Shown here in pieces: positions 52,610-61,024 of a stretch of DNA of 64,000 nt. The notes beneath the pieces were generated by a model. The model made no database searches. It had not been told where the DNA came from and was given only the letters and a program-made list of their open reading frames with translations. The stretch's first letter is position 1; each line of letters starts with the position of its first letter. The stretch lies in NCBI GenBank assembly GCA_964567125.1, contig CAZMLC010000004.1, positions 4,854 through 68,853 on the forward strand, given 5' to 3'. Source of the DNA: CAZMLC01 sp964567125. Lineage in GTDB: Bacteria > Verrucomicrobiota > Kiritimatiellia > RFP12 > UBA1067. A program made the position numbers and the translations under genes.

Positions 52610-53782
52610 CTAGTTGCTGAAGTAGCTTGCGGCATCCTTGGGCCGGATCTCGGTGAGGGTGCCTTTGTAATGGCGCAGCGCGATCGGCTGATAGGGATAC
52701 TTGGCAATGGCCTCCTCATTGATGTCGACGCCGATGCCGGGCCGGTCGTTGATGAACATGTAGCCATCGGCGAAACGCACGGATTCGTTGCAGATCTCTT
52801 TGCGGTAGGGCACATCGCTCGACATCGTTTCCAGCAAGAAGAAACCGGGCGTTGAGGCCGCCAGTTGCAGCGTGGCCGCATTGGCCACGGGTCCGCTCGG
52901 ATTGTGCGGGCAGAAGGGGATATGGTGCGACTCCGCAAGGGCCGCGATCTTCTTCATCTCCGTGATGCCGCCGGCATGCGAGACATCCGGTTGCACGAAG
53001 TCCGCGCCCCGCGCTTCAAGCAAGGTGCGGAACTGCCAGGTATTGTAAAGGCGTTCACCGAACGAGAGCGGCACTTTGACTCGGCTGCGCAGATCCGCGA
53101 TGGCTTCGATGGTGTCAGGAATGATCGGCTCTTCAAACCAGAGAATGTTGAATTGCTCTAGCGCCGCGGCGATGCGCGTGGCGGTGGGCAGGTCGAAACG
53201 TCCGTGGCCTTCGATCAAGATCTCGGCACGGCCATTGACCGCCTCGTAGACCTTTTCAATGCAGCGGATAGCCTTGCGGAAGGCCTGTGGCTCCAGCTGA
53301 CGGTAGGCTGAACCAAACGGGTCCCACTTCAGTCCCTTCCAGCCTGCGGTCTCAATGGCTTCAACCGCTTTCGCGCCGAATTCTTCCGGTTCTTTTGCGC
53401 CGGCGAACCAGCCGTTGGCATAGCAGGGAACCTTCTCGCGCATTTTGCCGCCGAGCAGACGCCAGACCGGGACGTTCAGTGATTTTCCAAGGATGTCCCA
53501 GAGTGCAATGTCGATGGCGGAAATCGCGCTCATGAGCACCGGACCGCCGCGCCAGTAGGCATCGCGGTAATTGGCGTGCCAGATCTCTTCAATGTCGCGC
53601 GGATCCTTGCCGAGCATGTCGCGTTCGAGATCCTGCATCGCAGCGACGATGGTCGCCTCTTTATACTCCAGCGTCGCTTCGCCCACACCGTAAAGCCCCG
53701 GTTCATTGGTCAACACTTTGACGAAAACCCAGTTGGTGCGGTAGGCATTACAGACAAACGTCTTGATTCCAGTAATTTTCAT
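52610..53782 (-). CDS. Acid-sugar dehydratase, enolase superfamily (galactonate dehydratase-like)
   Basis: About 390 residues of the mandelate racemase subgroup. 'YWRGGPVLMSAISAIDIALWDILGK' (in part) and 'VPVWRLLGG' are close to D-galactonate dehydratases. Catalytic and metal residues are seen in 'LKWDPFG' (KxD), 'IEGHGRF' (first metal ligand Glu instead of Asp), 'WFEEPI', 'FGERLY', 'PDVSHAGGITE' and 'PHNPSGP'. It would dehydrate a sugar acid to a 2-keto-3-deoxy acid. The ATG at 53782 has AGGGG upstream. It is the last gene of the saccharide operon, so the SDR may make its substrate. Confidence 0.88.
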   Translation of the reverse strand: MKITGIKTFVCNAYRTNWVFVKVLTNEPGLYGVGEATLEYKEATIVAAMQDLERDMLGKDPRDIEEIWHANYRDAYWRGGPVLMSAISAIDIALWDILGKSLNVPVWRLLGGKMREKVPCYANGWFAGAKEPEEFGAKAVEAIETAGWKGLKWDPFGSAYRQLEPQAFRKAIRCIEKVYEAVNGRAEILIEGHGRFDLPTATRIAAALEQFNILWFEEPIIPDTIEAIADLRSRVKVPLSFGERLYNTWQFRTLLEARGADFVQPDVSHAGGITEMKKIAALAESHHIPFCPHNPSGPVANAATLQLAASTPGFFLLETMSSDVPYRKEICNESVRFADGYMFINDRPGIGVDINEEAIAKYPYQPIALRHYKGTLTEIRPKDAASYFSN

Positions 53783-53804
53783 AATCAACCCCTTAATCGG
53801 CTAT

Positions 53805-55052
53805 TCATTCAATAATGCGGTCCTTCTTGAATGTCAGAACCAGCGAACAGAAAATGGCACATGCGCCTACGATGTAGGTCAGAGAGAGTATCGTAAATCC
53901 GAGCGTCATGCCATGCGATTTTCCATAAACATCGCACAACTTTCCCATCATCCACGGCGCAATCGATCCCAGCAGGAACGCGGTCATGGTCATCAGTCCG
54001 ACCGCGGTTGCGCGGTATTTGGGCGCAACGACATCGAACAACGAAGCATGCGTGTTCGCCTCAAAGAGTCCGCGGAAGAACCCAAAGGCCGCCATGGCGC
54101 TCCACGTCATGGCGAGCTGTGTCGAAATTCCCATCCAATAGATCATCGGCGCGCCCAGAAGCAGGGCCGCCCCCTGTATCCGCAGGCGGATCGAAGGACA
54201 GGTCGGCACGATTTTGTCCGTGAGTATGCCACCGAGCATGATTGCACCGAAGGCGGCCGCATGGTGATAGAACATGGCTCCGCCGCCAGCTTGCGTTAAG
54301 CTGAGGTTGAACTTGTGCTGCACGAATGTAGGCGCCCAGACCACATAGGCGTTGTTTACGAAGACAACCGCGCAGAATCCCAGCGTTGCCAGCAGGGCGC
54401 TTGGCGTGCGTATGAGCACGGAGAGCGCTTCGCCGAAATCGGGTTTTGCGTCGCTGGCTGTCCCTGCGGACGGATCGCAGTCGGGCGCGGCATCGCGCAG
54501 ACGGAAGATGAAGATGATCCCGAGGACAACGCCGGTTGCACCGAATGCGTAGAATGCCGAGCGCCATCCCCACTGTTCCGCAATCCAGCCTGCGAGGAAG
54601 CCGCTGCTCATCACGCCGATGTAGAGCGCGGCTTGGTGTAGGGAAAGCGCCACGGAACGCGTGGCCTTATGGTACGTAGCGAGCAGGGAATAGGCCGATG
54701 GCGCGTAGAACGATTCACCGCCTCCTGTTGCGACGCTGCGGAAGAATATAATGCTGAAAAGACCGCGCGCCGCACCGGTGACCGCGGTTGCCGCGCTCCA
54801 GAATAACAAACTGCACGTGATGATCCACTTGCGGCTGAAGCGGTCGCCGAGATATCCCGCGAGTGGAACCATCACCGAGAGCGTCACAAACAGGCTTGTG
54901 CCAATGAGCCCCAATTGACTGTCGGTGAGTTGAAGGTCGCCCTTGATCGACGAGAGTACCACGCCGAAAATCGCGCGATCCGCTTGATGAAAGAAGAACG
55001 CTGCGGACAAGAGTGCCAGCAACTCCCATTTATAGTTTTTTGAGGCGTGCAT
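53805..55052 (-). CDS. MFS transporter, anion:cation symporter-like
   Basis: 415 residues from the ATG at 55052 (AAGGATTCCT upstream), with about 12 membrane segments. 'HQADRAIFGVVLSSIKGDLQ' and 'LAGYLGDRFSRKWIITCS' carry the MFS loop 2-3 motif. The type is common for hexuronate, galactonate and other sugar-acid importers. It lies 22 bp upstream of the dehydratase gene and would import the sugar or sugar acid. Exact substrate unknown. Confidence 0.9.
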   Translation of the reverse strand: MHASKNYKWELLALLSAAFFFHQADRAIFGVVLSSIKGDLQLTDSQLGLIGTSLFVTLSVMVPLAGYLGDRFSRKWIITCSLLFWSAATAVTGAARGLFSIIFFRSVATGGGESFYAPSAYSLLATYHKATRSVALSLHQAALYIGVMSSGFLAGWIAEQWGWRSAFYAFGATGVVLGIIFIFRLRDAAPDCDPSAGTASDAKPDFGEALSVLIRTPSALLATLGFCAVVFVNNAYVVWAPTFVQHKFNLSLTQAGGGAMFYHHAAAFGAIMLGGILTDKIVPTCPSIRLRIQGAALLLGAPMIYWMGISTQLAMTWSAMAAFGFFRGLFEANTHASLFDVVAPKYRATAVGLMTMTAFLLGSIAPWMMGKLCDVYGKSHGMTLGFTILSLTYIVGACAIFCSLVLTFKKDRIIE

Positions 55053-55080
55053 AGGAATCCTTGACTCGATGAACAGTGTT

Positions 55081-55665
55081 TTAAATATCCACGTCAACCG
55101 GCATGTGCTGGGCACTGCATCCGGCATCGACCACGATGCGTTCCCCTGCGATATTGCGCGAGGCATCGGAAGCGAGAAAAGCGACAGCCTGTGCAATGTC
55201 GTCGGCAGAGGCTTCGAATCCGAGGGGACAATTTTTGCGGCGACGCGTACGGCTGACTTCGTCGAGTTTATCCCAACGGTCCGTGTAAATGTAGCCAGGC
55301 GCAACCATATTCACGCGAATGCCTTTGGGGCTCAGATCAACCGCCATGGAACGCGTTAACGCATCAAGACCGCCCTTGCTCGCAACATAGGCGGTGCGAT
55401 TGCGGATCGCACGCGTGGAGACGTTTGAACCGAGGTTGACAATCACGCCGCGGCTCTCCTGCTGAAGCATCATTTTGACCGCCTCCTGTGACACTTGAAA
55501 NNNNNNNNNNNNNNNNNNNNNNNNNNNNNNNNNNNNNNNNNNNNNNNNNNNNNNNNNNNNNNNNNNNNNNNNNNNNNNNNNNNNNNNNNNNNNNNNNNNN
55601 GCAATGCCGACCCCGGTGTTGCGGCTGGCTCCTGTTACGAGTACGACTTTGTCTTGAAAACGCAT
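55081..55665 (-). CDS. SDR-family oxidoreductase, interrupted by a sequence gap
   Basis: The N-terminal 'KVVLVTGASRNTGVG' is the NAD(P)-binding motif. After the N run, 'VIVNLGSNVSTRAIRNRTAYVASKGG' (in part) gives the catalytic Ser and the YxxxK pair, and 'VNMVAPGYIYTD' follows. About 161 residues are visible against about 250 for the family, so the gap hides roughly 250-270 bases. In this operon it may oxidise a sugar or lactone upstream of the dehydratase. Confidence 0.9.
   Translation of the reverse strand: MRFQDKVVLVTGASRNTGVGIXXXXXXXXXXXXXXXXXXXXXXXXXXXXXXXXXXFQVSQEAVKMMLQQESRGVIVNLGSNVSTRAIRNRTAYVASKGGLDALTRSMAVDLSPKGIRVNMVAPGYIYTDRWDKLDEVSRTRRRKNCPLGFEASADDIAQAVAFLASDASRNIAGERIVVDAGCSAQHMPVDVDI
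55501..55600. other. Assembly gap (100 N) inside the SDR gene
   Basis: Exactly 100 N of placeholder length. Compared with full-length SDRs the real missing segment is longer, about 250-270 bases. Confidence 0.97.
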
Positions 55666-55699
55666 GATTTTCTCCTTGTGATGTCAAATGGTATACGGA

Positions 55700-57805
55700 C
55701 TATTTCCGAGCTGCTGCTTTCATCCGGGTTGAGTAGAGATCGTATCCGACGGTCCGCAGCGCAGCAATGGTCTCTGGATACGGGGTGTCACAGCAATCGA
55801 CAAATCCGACCTGGAAATTCTCGCCATCGAAGCGGCCTGTGGTGGCCTGGTCGCCGAATTGATGCCAATGCACACCCACGACGTTCGGATGCTGCAGCGC
55901 CGAAGTTACATACTGCACATAGACGCGTGCGCGTTCGTTCTGATCCTTAGTCTCAATCAGGCCAGGATGGAAAAGCCCGCGATCGAGCGCGCCGAAATGG
56001 AACTCGCCGATGATCACCGGCTTATCGATTCCTGCCGGCAAGGTGAAGTCCGCGAGCGTCTTGGCATAGATGTTGTAGCTGATCAAGTCACAGTGCTTGG
56101 CACCTGCAACCACGGCCCATTCAGGTCCGCGCCCTGCAAAGCGGCAACCCATGTAGAGCTTGTTGGGCGCCAGTTTCTTGAACTCCTCGTTGATGTTCTT
56201 GAAGTAGGATTCCGCAATAATCCGCGTAAAGGCCGTGAGATCCTGCGTTGCACCTTTGCCCGGACGTTTCTTGAGTGCCAGCATATCTTCCCAGCTGGCA
56301 TACGTTTCACCCCAGACCGCGTTGAGTTTGTCGATGGTCACATACTGTTTGCGCAGGCGGCTGATGAACTCGATCTTGGCGGCCTGATCAGCTGGTGATT
56401 CCAGCGTCCAGGTTGCAAGATCCGTCGGTCCACCCCAGCTGAGTTCGTTGTCGACGAAGAATCCAAAGCACCAGGGATCTTCCATTTCGCGCTGATGGAT
56501 TTTCATCTGCCGTACGACCTCCTGACGGAAAGAGGCATCAAAGGGATCGCGGAAGGGCCACCAGCCATCGTGGCTGCCTTCAATGCGTTTGGATTTCAAT
56601 TCGAAACGGTTGATGTAGGGGGTCTTGTCCATGAAGCAGATCTTCTTGTCCGAGCTGTTGGCAATGGTGTTCATACCCCAGCTGCGCAGACGCGTGTGCG
56701 CACGTTCCGCAAATTGCGCATACCAGTTTTCACCATACTTGCGGTACGCATTGGCGGATGAGAAATCATAGGTCTTGAGGATGTTGCGCTTCTCGTAATA
56801 GGGCTTGAGCAGTTCGTCGTGCGTCGTGTAAAAGAGGGCGAACGGCGAATCTTCCTTGGGCAGATTCTCGAAATAAAATGCGCGATTGTCGAGCGGCGTG
56901 ATTGCGGTGGACGGCGTCACGCGCACAGGGCCGTGTGACCACCAGAGGCAACCTTCAGGATCAACGAACCACCAGGTGTTGCCAATTTTCTGAACGCGAA
57001 AATGCCCCGTGGCTTTTTGTTTGGGACCAGCCGCCCAACCGCCGAAGGCATTCCAGCCCTGCGGACCGGGATGCGCCGCAAGATCCGCGGTTTCCTTCTG
57101 CGCATTGGCTTTCAGTTCCGCGTCGCTGTGTACTTTCCCCGGCCACTCCTTGTGCTTGAATTGTCCGTACTGGTCAATGAAGGGGAAGAACTGCTCCTTG
57201 GTCATCTGCATCCACGGTTCAATCTTTCGGGGTTCTCCCTTTTGCGCGACGATGCGCGTGATCGCCCACGTCCAGTCGAGTTTAGGTTGCTTGAGGTAGA
57301 TCGAGATGCTCGTAACCTGCTTCGGGTCGAGCGCGGCGACCAGTCCGACGCTGCTCATGGGCGTGCGGCGCATACCCGTGAGCAACGGCGTGATGGCTGC
57401 AAGATTCGCGTTGGGCGGCGGCAGTTCAAAGGTGTAGGGTGCGATCGCCTTGCCCTTGGTCGACTGGCGGTCAATGAAGACGCCGTGCTGCTTCGCGATA
57501 TCCGCGTCAGGATTGGAAAGGCAGATCGTCAACGGTAGCGCCGCATCGCTGATGCGGTTGCCGAAGTACACAACAAGCCGCGTATAGTTCGAGAGGTCCC
57601 ATTGGCCGCGAAGGGTGATGCCTGGATATCCCGTGTTGCCCTTGGTCCTCACCTCGAGTGCGGCGTTGTTCATCGAGAAGGCATCGCAGTTGTATTTGTG
57701 AATCGCGGACAGCGGCGTTGAAGACGCATCAAACAGCACGCATTCATCAGCCTGCAGCTGCATCATCGCAAGCGCGGCAATGAGTATCACGGGTATTCGT
57801 TTCAT
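55700..57805 (-). CDS. Exported agarase-like (GH50-like) glycoside hydrolase
   Basis: 701 residues with a signal peptide ('IPVILIAALAMMQLQA'). An N-terminal carbohydrate-binding-like beta-sandwich (about 25-190) precedes a TIM barrel. 'FFPFIDQYGQFKHKEWPGK' and 'WWFVDPEGCLWWSHGP' are similar to beta-agarase (GH50) proteins. Probable acid/base Glu454 is in 'FVDNELSWGG' and nucleophile Glu601 in 'PVIIGEFHFGA', the clan GH-A pattern. A galactan-type substrate would suit the galactonate dehydratase-like gene downstream, but this is inference; agar specificity is not shown. Confidence 0.8.
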   Translation of the reverse strand: MKRIPVILIAALAMMQLQADECVLFDASSTPLSAIHKYNCDAFSMNNAALEVRTKGNTGYPGITLRGQWDLSNYTRLVVYFGNRISDAALPLTICLSNPDADIAKQHGVFIDRQSTKGKAIAPYTFELPPPNANLAAITPLLTGMRRTPMSSVGLVAALDPKQVTSISIYLKQPKLDWTWAITRIVAQKGEPRKIEPWMQMTKEQFFPFIDQYGQFKHKEWPGKVHSDAELKANAQKETADLAAHPGPQGWNAFGGWAAGPKQKATGHFRVQKIGNTWWFVDPEGCLWWSHGPVRVTPSTAITPLDNRAFYFENLPKEDSPFALFYTTHDELLKPYYEKRNILKTYDFSSANAYRKYGENWYAQFAERAHTRLRSWGMNTIANSSDKKICFMDKTPYINRFELKSKRIEGSHDGWWPFRDPFDASFRQEVVRQMKIHQREMEDPWCFGFFVDNELSWGGPTDLATWTLESPADQAAKIEFISRLRKQYVTIDKLNAVWGETYASWEDMLALKKRPGKGATQDLTAFTRIIAESYFKNINEEFKKLAPNKLYMGCRFAGRGPEWAVVAGAKHCDLISYNIYAKTLADFTLPAGIDKPVIIGEFHFGALDRGLFHPGLIETKDQNERARVYVQYVTSALQHPNVVGVHWHQFGDQATTGRFDGENFQVGFVDCCDTPYPETIAALRTVGYDLYSTRMKAAARK

Positions 57806-57836
57806 AGTTTTTCTCTCGTGTTGTTAGGGTAAATCA

Positions 57837-60059
57837 TCAGGGCTGAATCAGGTTTTCCGTCGATGTCGAACAGGTGACGATCAGTTCGCATGTACCATTC
57901 GGCAAGTCACGGCGAACCACGCGGCGTGGATCAAACGTGACTCCGCGAACTAAGGCTTCGCGGCAGAGTATCTTTTGGTGCTTAATCGTCGTCGTGGCCG
58001 AAGCGACAACGCGCAATGTGCGCAGCCGTCCCTGTTCGATCCGCGCGGAGAGTTTCAGCCCATGCCACGCCGGCAATTGAAAGGCGTAATCCTGCCATGC
58101 CACGGGGACGCCCATGGCGAGACGCAGTTCATCATTGAAGTTGCAGAGCAGTATCTGATTCAGCGCGAAGACGCAGTTGCCTGAGGCGGTTGCGAACCAG
58201 GGGCACTTGACGACCTTTTCCTCATTGATCTCGAAAAGTTCCCCGAAAAGTCCCAGCGTGTTCGCCGCCTCGGTCATCAGTCGGATCGGTTCTTCATTGT
58301 CCTCAAGCAAGGTCGTGGCAATGGCCATTTTTGACGCATACCAAGGGCAGATCGCATTGCCGACCGGGTACATGTTGCCATATTTGCGGCCTTCGCGGAT
58401 AAAACGGTACGCCGTGTTTTTCTGAATGGTGTTGGCGCCATCAAAGATCGGATAGGGGGTCAATCCCGCTAGCGTGGCCACGCTCATCTCCGCACACCCG
58501 GGGTAGGGTTCATAAAACCCATCTTTGACGGGCAGTGATGCACAGAGCTTTTCCGCGACGGTTTCAAAGTCGCGGCGTTCCTCGTCGTCGCAACCAAGTG
58601 TGGCAGCCGCGCGGGCTGCCGCGCGCAGCGTATAAATTGCGCCGCACGTGGTTTGGAATGTCCGTTCGCGCGCAGGGCCGAGGCGTTCAAGGTCCGTGCA
58701 CTTGCCGATGTACATGCTGCCGTCGGGATTTTCATAGACCCAGTGCGAACGGAAATAGCGTGCGCATTCAAGGATCACAGGATAGCCGACATCGCGCAGA
58801 TAGGCACGGTTGCTCGTGAAAAGATAGTGCGACCATGAGGCCAGCGCAATGTTCGACATGTGGAAGATATGATCGTTCCAGAAACCGGGCGGTGCACCTT
58901 CTACACCATCTTCGAGCGACTCCCAGACATATTTTGCGCCGAATTTCCCTTTTGCGCCGTAGTGGGCCACGCGGTATGTGGCTTTGGGCAGCGTAGCTTT
59001 GCGGAAATCCGGCATGCGCTGCGCGATAGCCGCATGCCCCGACGTGATCAATCCTTGATGGCAGAAGACCTCATCCCAGCCGAAGAAACGTCCGTGCCAA
59101 TGCGAAGGGAAGATTCCGACCGGGAAGGACCAGCGCGTTGCATTCGCGCGCAGATGGTATTGTGCGGTATCGTACATGCGCTGCAACCGCGCGTGCGGAA
59201 TGGTGATAGACCCTTCGCTGAGATAATTGCTCCAGGCGTTCACGTGTGAACGGCGTACGCCTTCAAAACCGTCTGCCAGCAGATCGCGACGCATCTGCTG
59301 GAATGCCGGTGTGTAGTTCGGCGTGTCGTACGCATCCGCATAGGTGATGAAGAAGGTAAGTGTGCGCGTCTCATACGGCTGGAGCGTGACGGTTGAGGCG
59401 AGGCGCGCGCCGGTCTTGGTGATCGTTGGTTCTGCGGCTTGCCCGGCATCGAGAATGAGTGTGCCGTGTAACGCCTTGTAGCCGAGCATATGATACGTGT
59501 AGCGGACATTCGCGTTCGTGGTGTCGCGTTGCCATTCGCCCGGGCACCACGGTGTTTGGGGGAATGTATACCGCAGTGCAAGCGTGATGGTCTGCGGCTG
59601 TGCGCAGGTGTTTGTCACGGTACGGCGAAACGCGATGACGGTCTGATTGAGCGGAACCAGCACTTCGCTGGTCATGCGCAGTCCATTCGTATAGTTTTGC
59701 TGAACGCGCATGATGGCCTGCTTGACATCAAGTTCCTGCGTCCAGCTCTCAGGATCGGAAAATGCATGCGCGTTGATCAACACATCCCATTCGAAATATC
59801 CGAGCGAAAAGAGGCGAGCTTCCGGCGCCTTCATGCGGCGTCCTGCCCAGTAGACAGCCGGTGTCATCGTGACATAACGCGTCTGGCGCTGCCCGCAATT
59901 CCAGTCGACCAGCATTGAAAGTTCGCCGTTGCTGACGAGGGGCGGCACATAACGGGGTGGCGGCGTTGCGCCTGAACCCCGCACCATCCAATCCTCGGCG
60001 AAACTTGACGTGAACGTGCCCATTGCAAGGGCGAAAAGGATGATGGATCTGAGTCTCAT
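57837..60059 (-). CDS. Exported six-hairpin glycosidase (GH65-like)
   Basis: 740 residues with a signal peptide ('IILFALAMGTFTSSFA'). An N-terminal beta-sandwich (about 30-290) is followed by an alpha/alpha barrel. 'GRFFGWDEVFCHQGL' and 'WESLEDGVEGAPPGFWNDHI' match the position of the catalytic-acid region in GH65, and 'ILECARYFRSHW' matches the following helix. GH65 includes phosphorylases and hydrolases of alpha-glucosides; GH95 and related families share the fold, so the activity is uncertain. Its start overlaps the stop of the DUF4380 gene by 4 bp. Confidence 0.75.
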   Translation of the reverse strand: MRLRSIILFALAMGTFTSSFAEDWMVRGSGATPPPRYVPPLVSNGELSMLVDWNCGQRQTRYVTMTPAVYWAGRRMKAPEARLFSLGYFEWDVLINAHAFSDPESWTQELDVKQAIMRVQQNYTNGLRMTSEVLVPLNQTVIAFRRTVTNTCAQPQTITLALRYTFPQTPWCPGEWQRDTTNANVRYTYHMLGYKALHGTLILDAGQAAEPTITKTGARLASTVTLQPYETRTLTFFITYADAYDTPNYTPAFQQMRRDLLADGFEGVRRSHVNAWSNYLSEGSITIPHARLQRMYDTAQYHLRANATRWSFPVGIFPSHWHGRFFGWDEVFCHQGLITSGHAAIAQRMPDFRKATLPKATYRVAHYGAKGKFGAKYVWESLEDGVEGAPPGFWNDHIFHMSNIALASWSHYLFTSNRAYLRDVGYPVILECARYFRSHWVYENPDGSMYIGKCTDLERLGPARERTFQTTCGAIYTLRAAARAAATLGCDDEERRDFETVAEKLCASLPVKDGFYEPYPGCAEMSVATLAGLTPYPIFDGANTIQKNTAYRFIREGRKYGNMYPVGNAICPWYASKMAIATTLLEDNEEPIRLMTEAANTLGLFGELFEINEEKVVKCPWFATASGNCVFALNQILLCNFNDELRLAMGVPVAWQDYAFQLPAWHGLKLSARIEQGRLRTLRVVASATTTIKHQKILCREALVRGVTFDPRRVVRRDLPNGTCELIVTCSTSTENLIQP

Positions 60060-61021
60060 GGTTGTTTCCCCGTAGCGATGAGTTGACGTACACGGGCTAA
60101 ATCAACAGCCTCGTTGTCGCGCGGAAAAGCAAAGGGATGGAGTTCCCAGCTCTCTTCGAATGACGCTTCAGCGTGCGGTTCAAGCGTTTCCAGCGGCCCG
60201 ATCGGCTCCAGTTCGCAGCGGCTGGTCTCTTTATACCAGATCGAGATGGTCAGCCCAGCCATTTCCGCATACGGACGCTCAGGGTAGACGGCGAAACGCT
60301 TGATAAAAAGCAGGTCTTCGCGCGTCGCGTACGCGATACATCCGGTCTGCGCATCCAGTCCTAATTTGGGACGCTCAGGAGGTCCGAAAATTTCAAGAAA
60401 ACCGTCGCGCTGACGAATCGCGGGATCATCGGGCATGTAATTCATCACGGGACCAGGTCCGTACATGATGTAGTGCTTCGGGAAGCGGCTCCACGGGCTG
60501 AGCGGAATCAGGACAATGCCATGCCCCGTAGCGAGCGTGCGGCTCCAATAACAGCAGGTGACGGGATGCGCGGTGCAATTGCGCATCGTTTGGCGGCAGC
60601 GCAGGCGCGTGCTGTTTTCATCGAGGATAAAGGTGCGCGTCACTTGCAGCCCTGTGGCGGGGTCGATGGCGCTGCGGAGCGTTGCGGTGCGTGCAGAGGC
60701 CTCGATCACATCCCATGCCGCGAGCCAGAGATCCGGTCGGCGCGGCAGTATGAATTCGGGGCCGACATCGAAACGTCCGCCGCACGGATCGGGCGCCGGT
60801 TTGCCGGAGACCGCTGTCCAACCCGCCTGCGCAGGGTCGAGATAAAGCACATTCCGTCCGTTGCACGCATATTCAAGGATGCGTCCGCCGGCTTGCGGAA
60901 CAATGACCACGCGTGTCTGCGCGGCATTTGTCAGCACCACGCACGACGAATAGCCAAAGTAATTCATAGATTCAGCACGAAGTAAAGTGGTCATAAAAAG
61001 TAGGATGAAAAAGAGGCGCAT
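60056..61021 (-). CDS. DUF4380-like exported protein, mutarotase fold
   Basis: 321 residues with a signal peptide ('RLFFILLFMTTLLRA'). The beta-sandwich pattern of galactose-mutarotase-like proteins is visible ('VVIVPQAGGRILEYACNGRN', 'GGRFDVGPEFILPRRPDLW'). The family is often found beside polysaccharide-degrading genes. It may bind or epimerise a sugar end. It starts 3 bp after the DUF6259-like gene. Confidence 0.78.
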   Translation of the reverse strand: MRLFFILLFMTTLLRAESMNYFGYSSCVVLTNAAQTRVVIVPQAGGRILEYACNGRNVLYLDPAQAGWTAVSGKPAPDPCGGRFDVGPEFILPRRPDLWLAAWDVIEASARTATLRSAIDPATGLQVTRTFILDENSTRLRCRQTMRNCTAHPVTCCYWSRTLATGHGIVLIPLSPWSRFPKHYIMYGPGPVMNYMPDDPAIRQRDGFLEIFGPPERPKLGLDAQTGCIAYATREDLLFIKRFAVYPERPYAEMAGLTISIWYKETSRCELEPIGPLETLEPHAEASFEESWELHPFAFPRDNEAVDLARVRQLIATGKQP

Positions 61022-61024
61022 ACG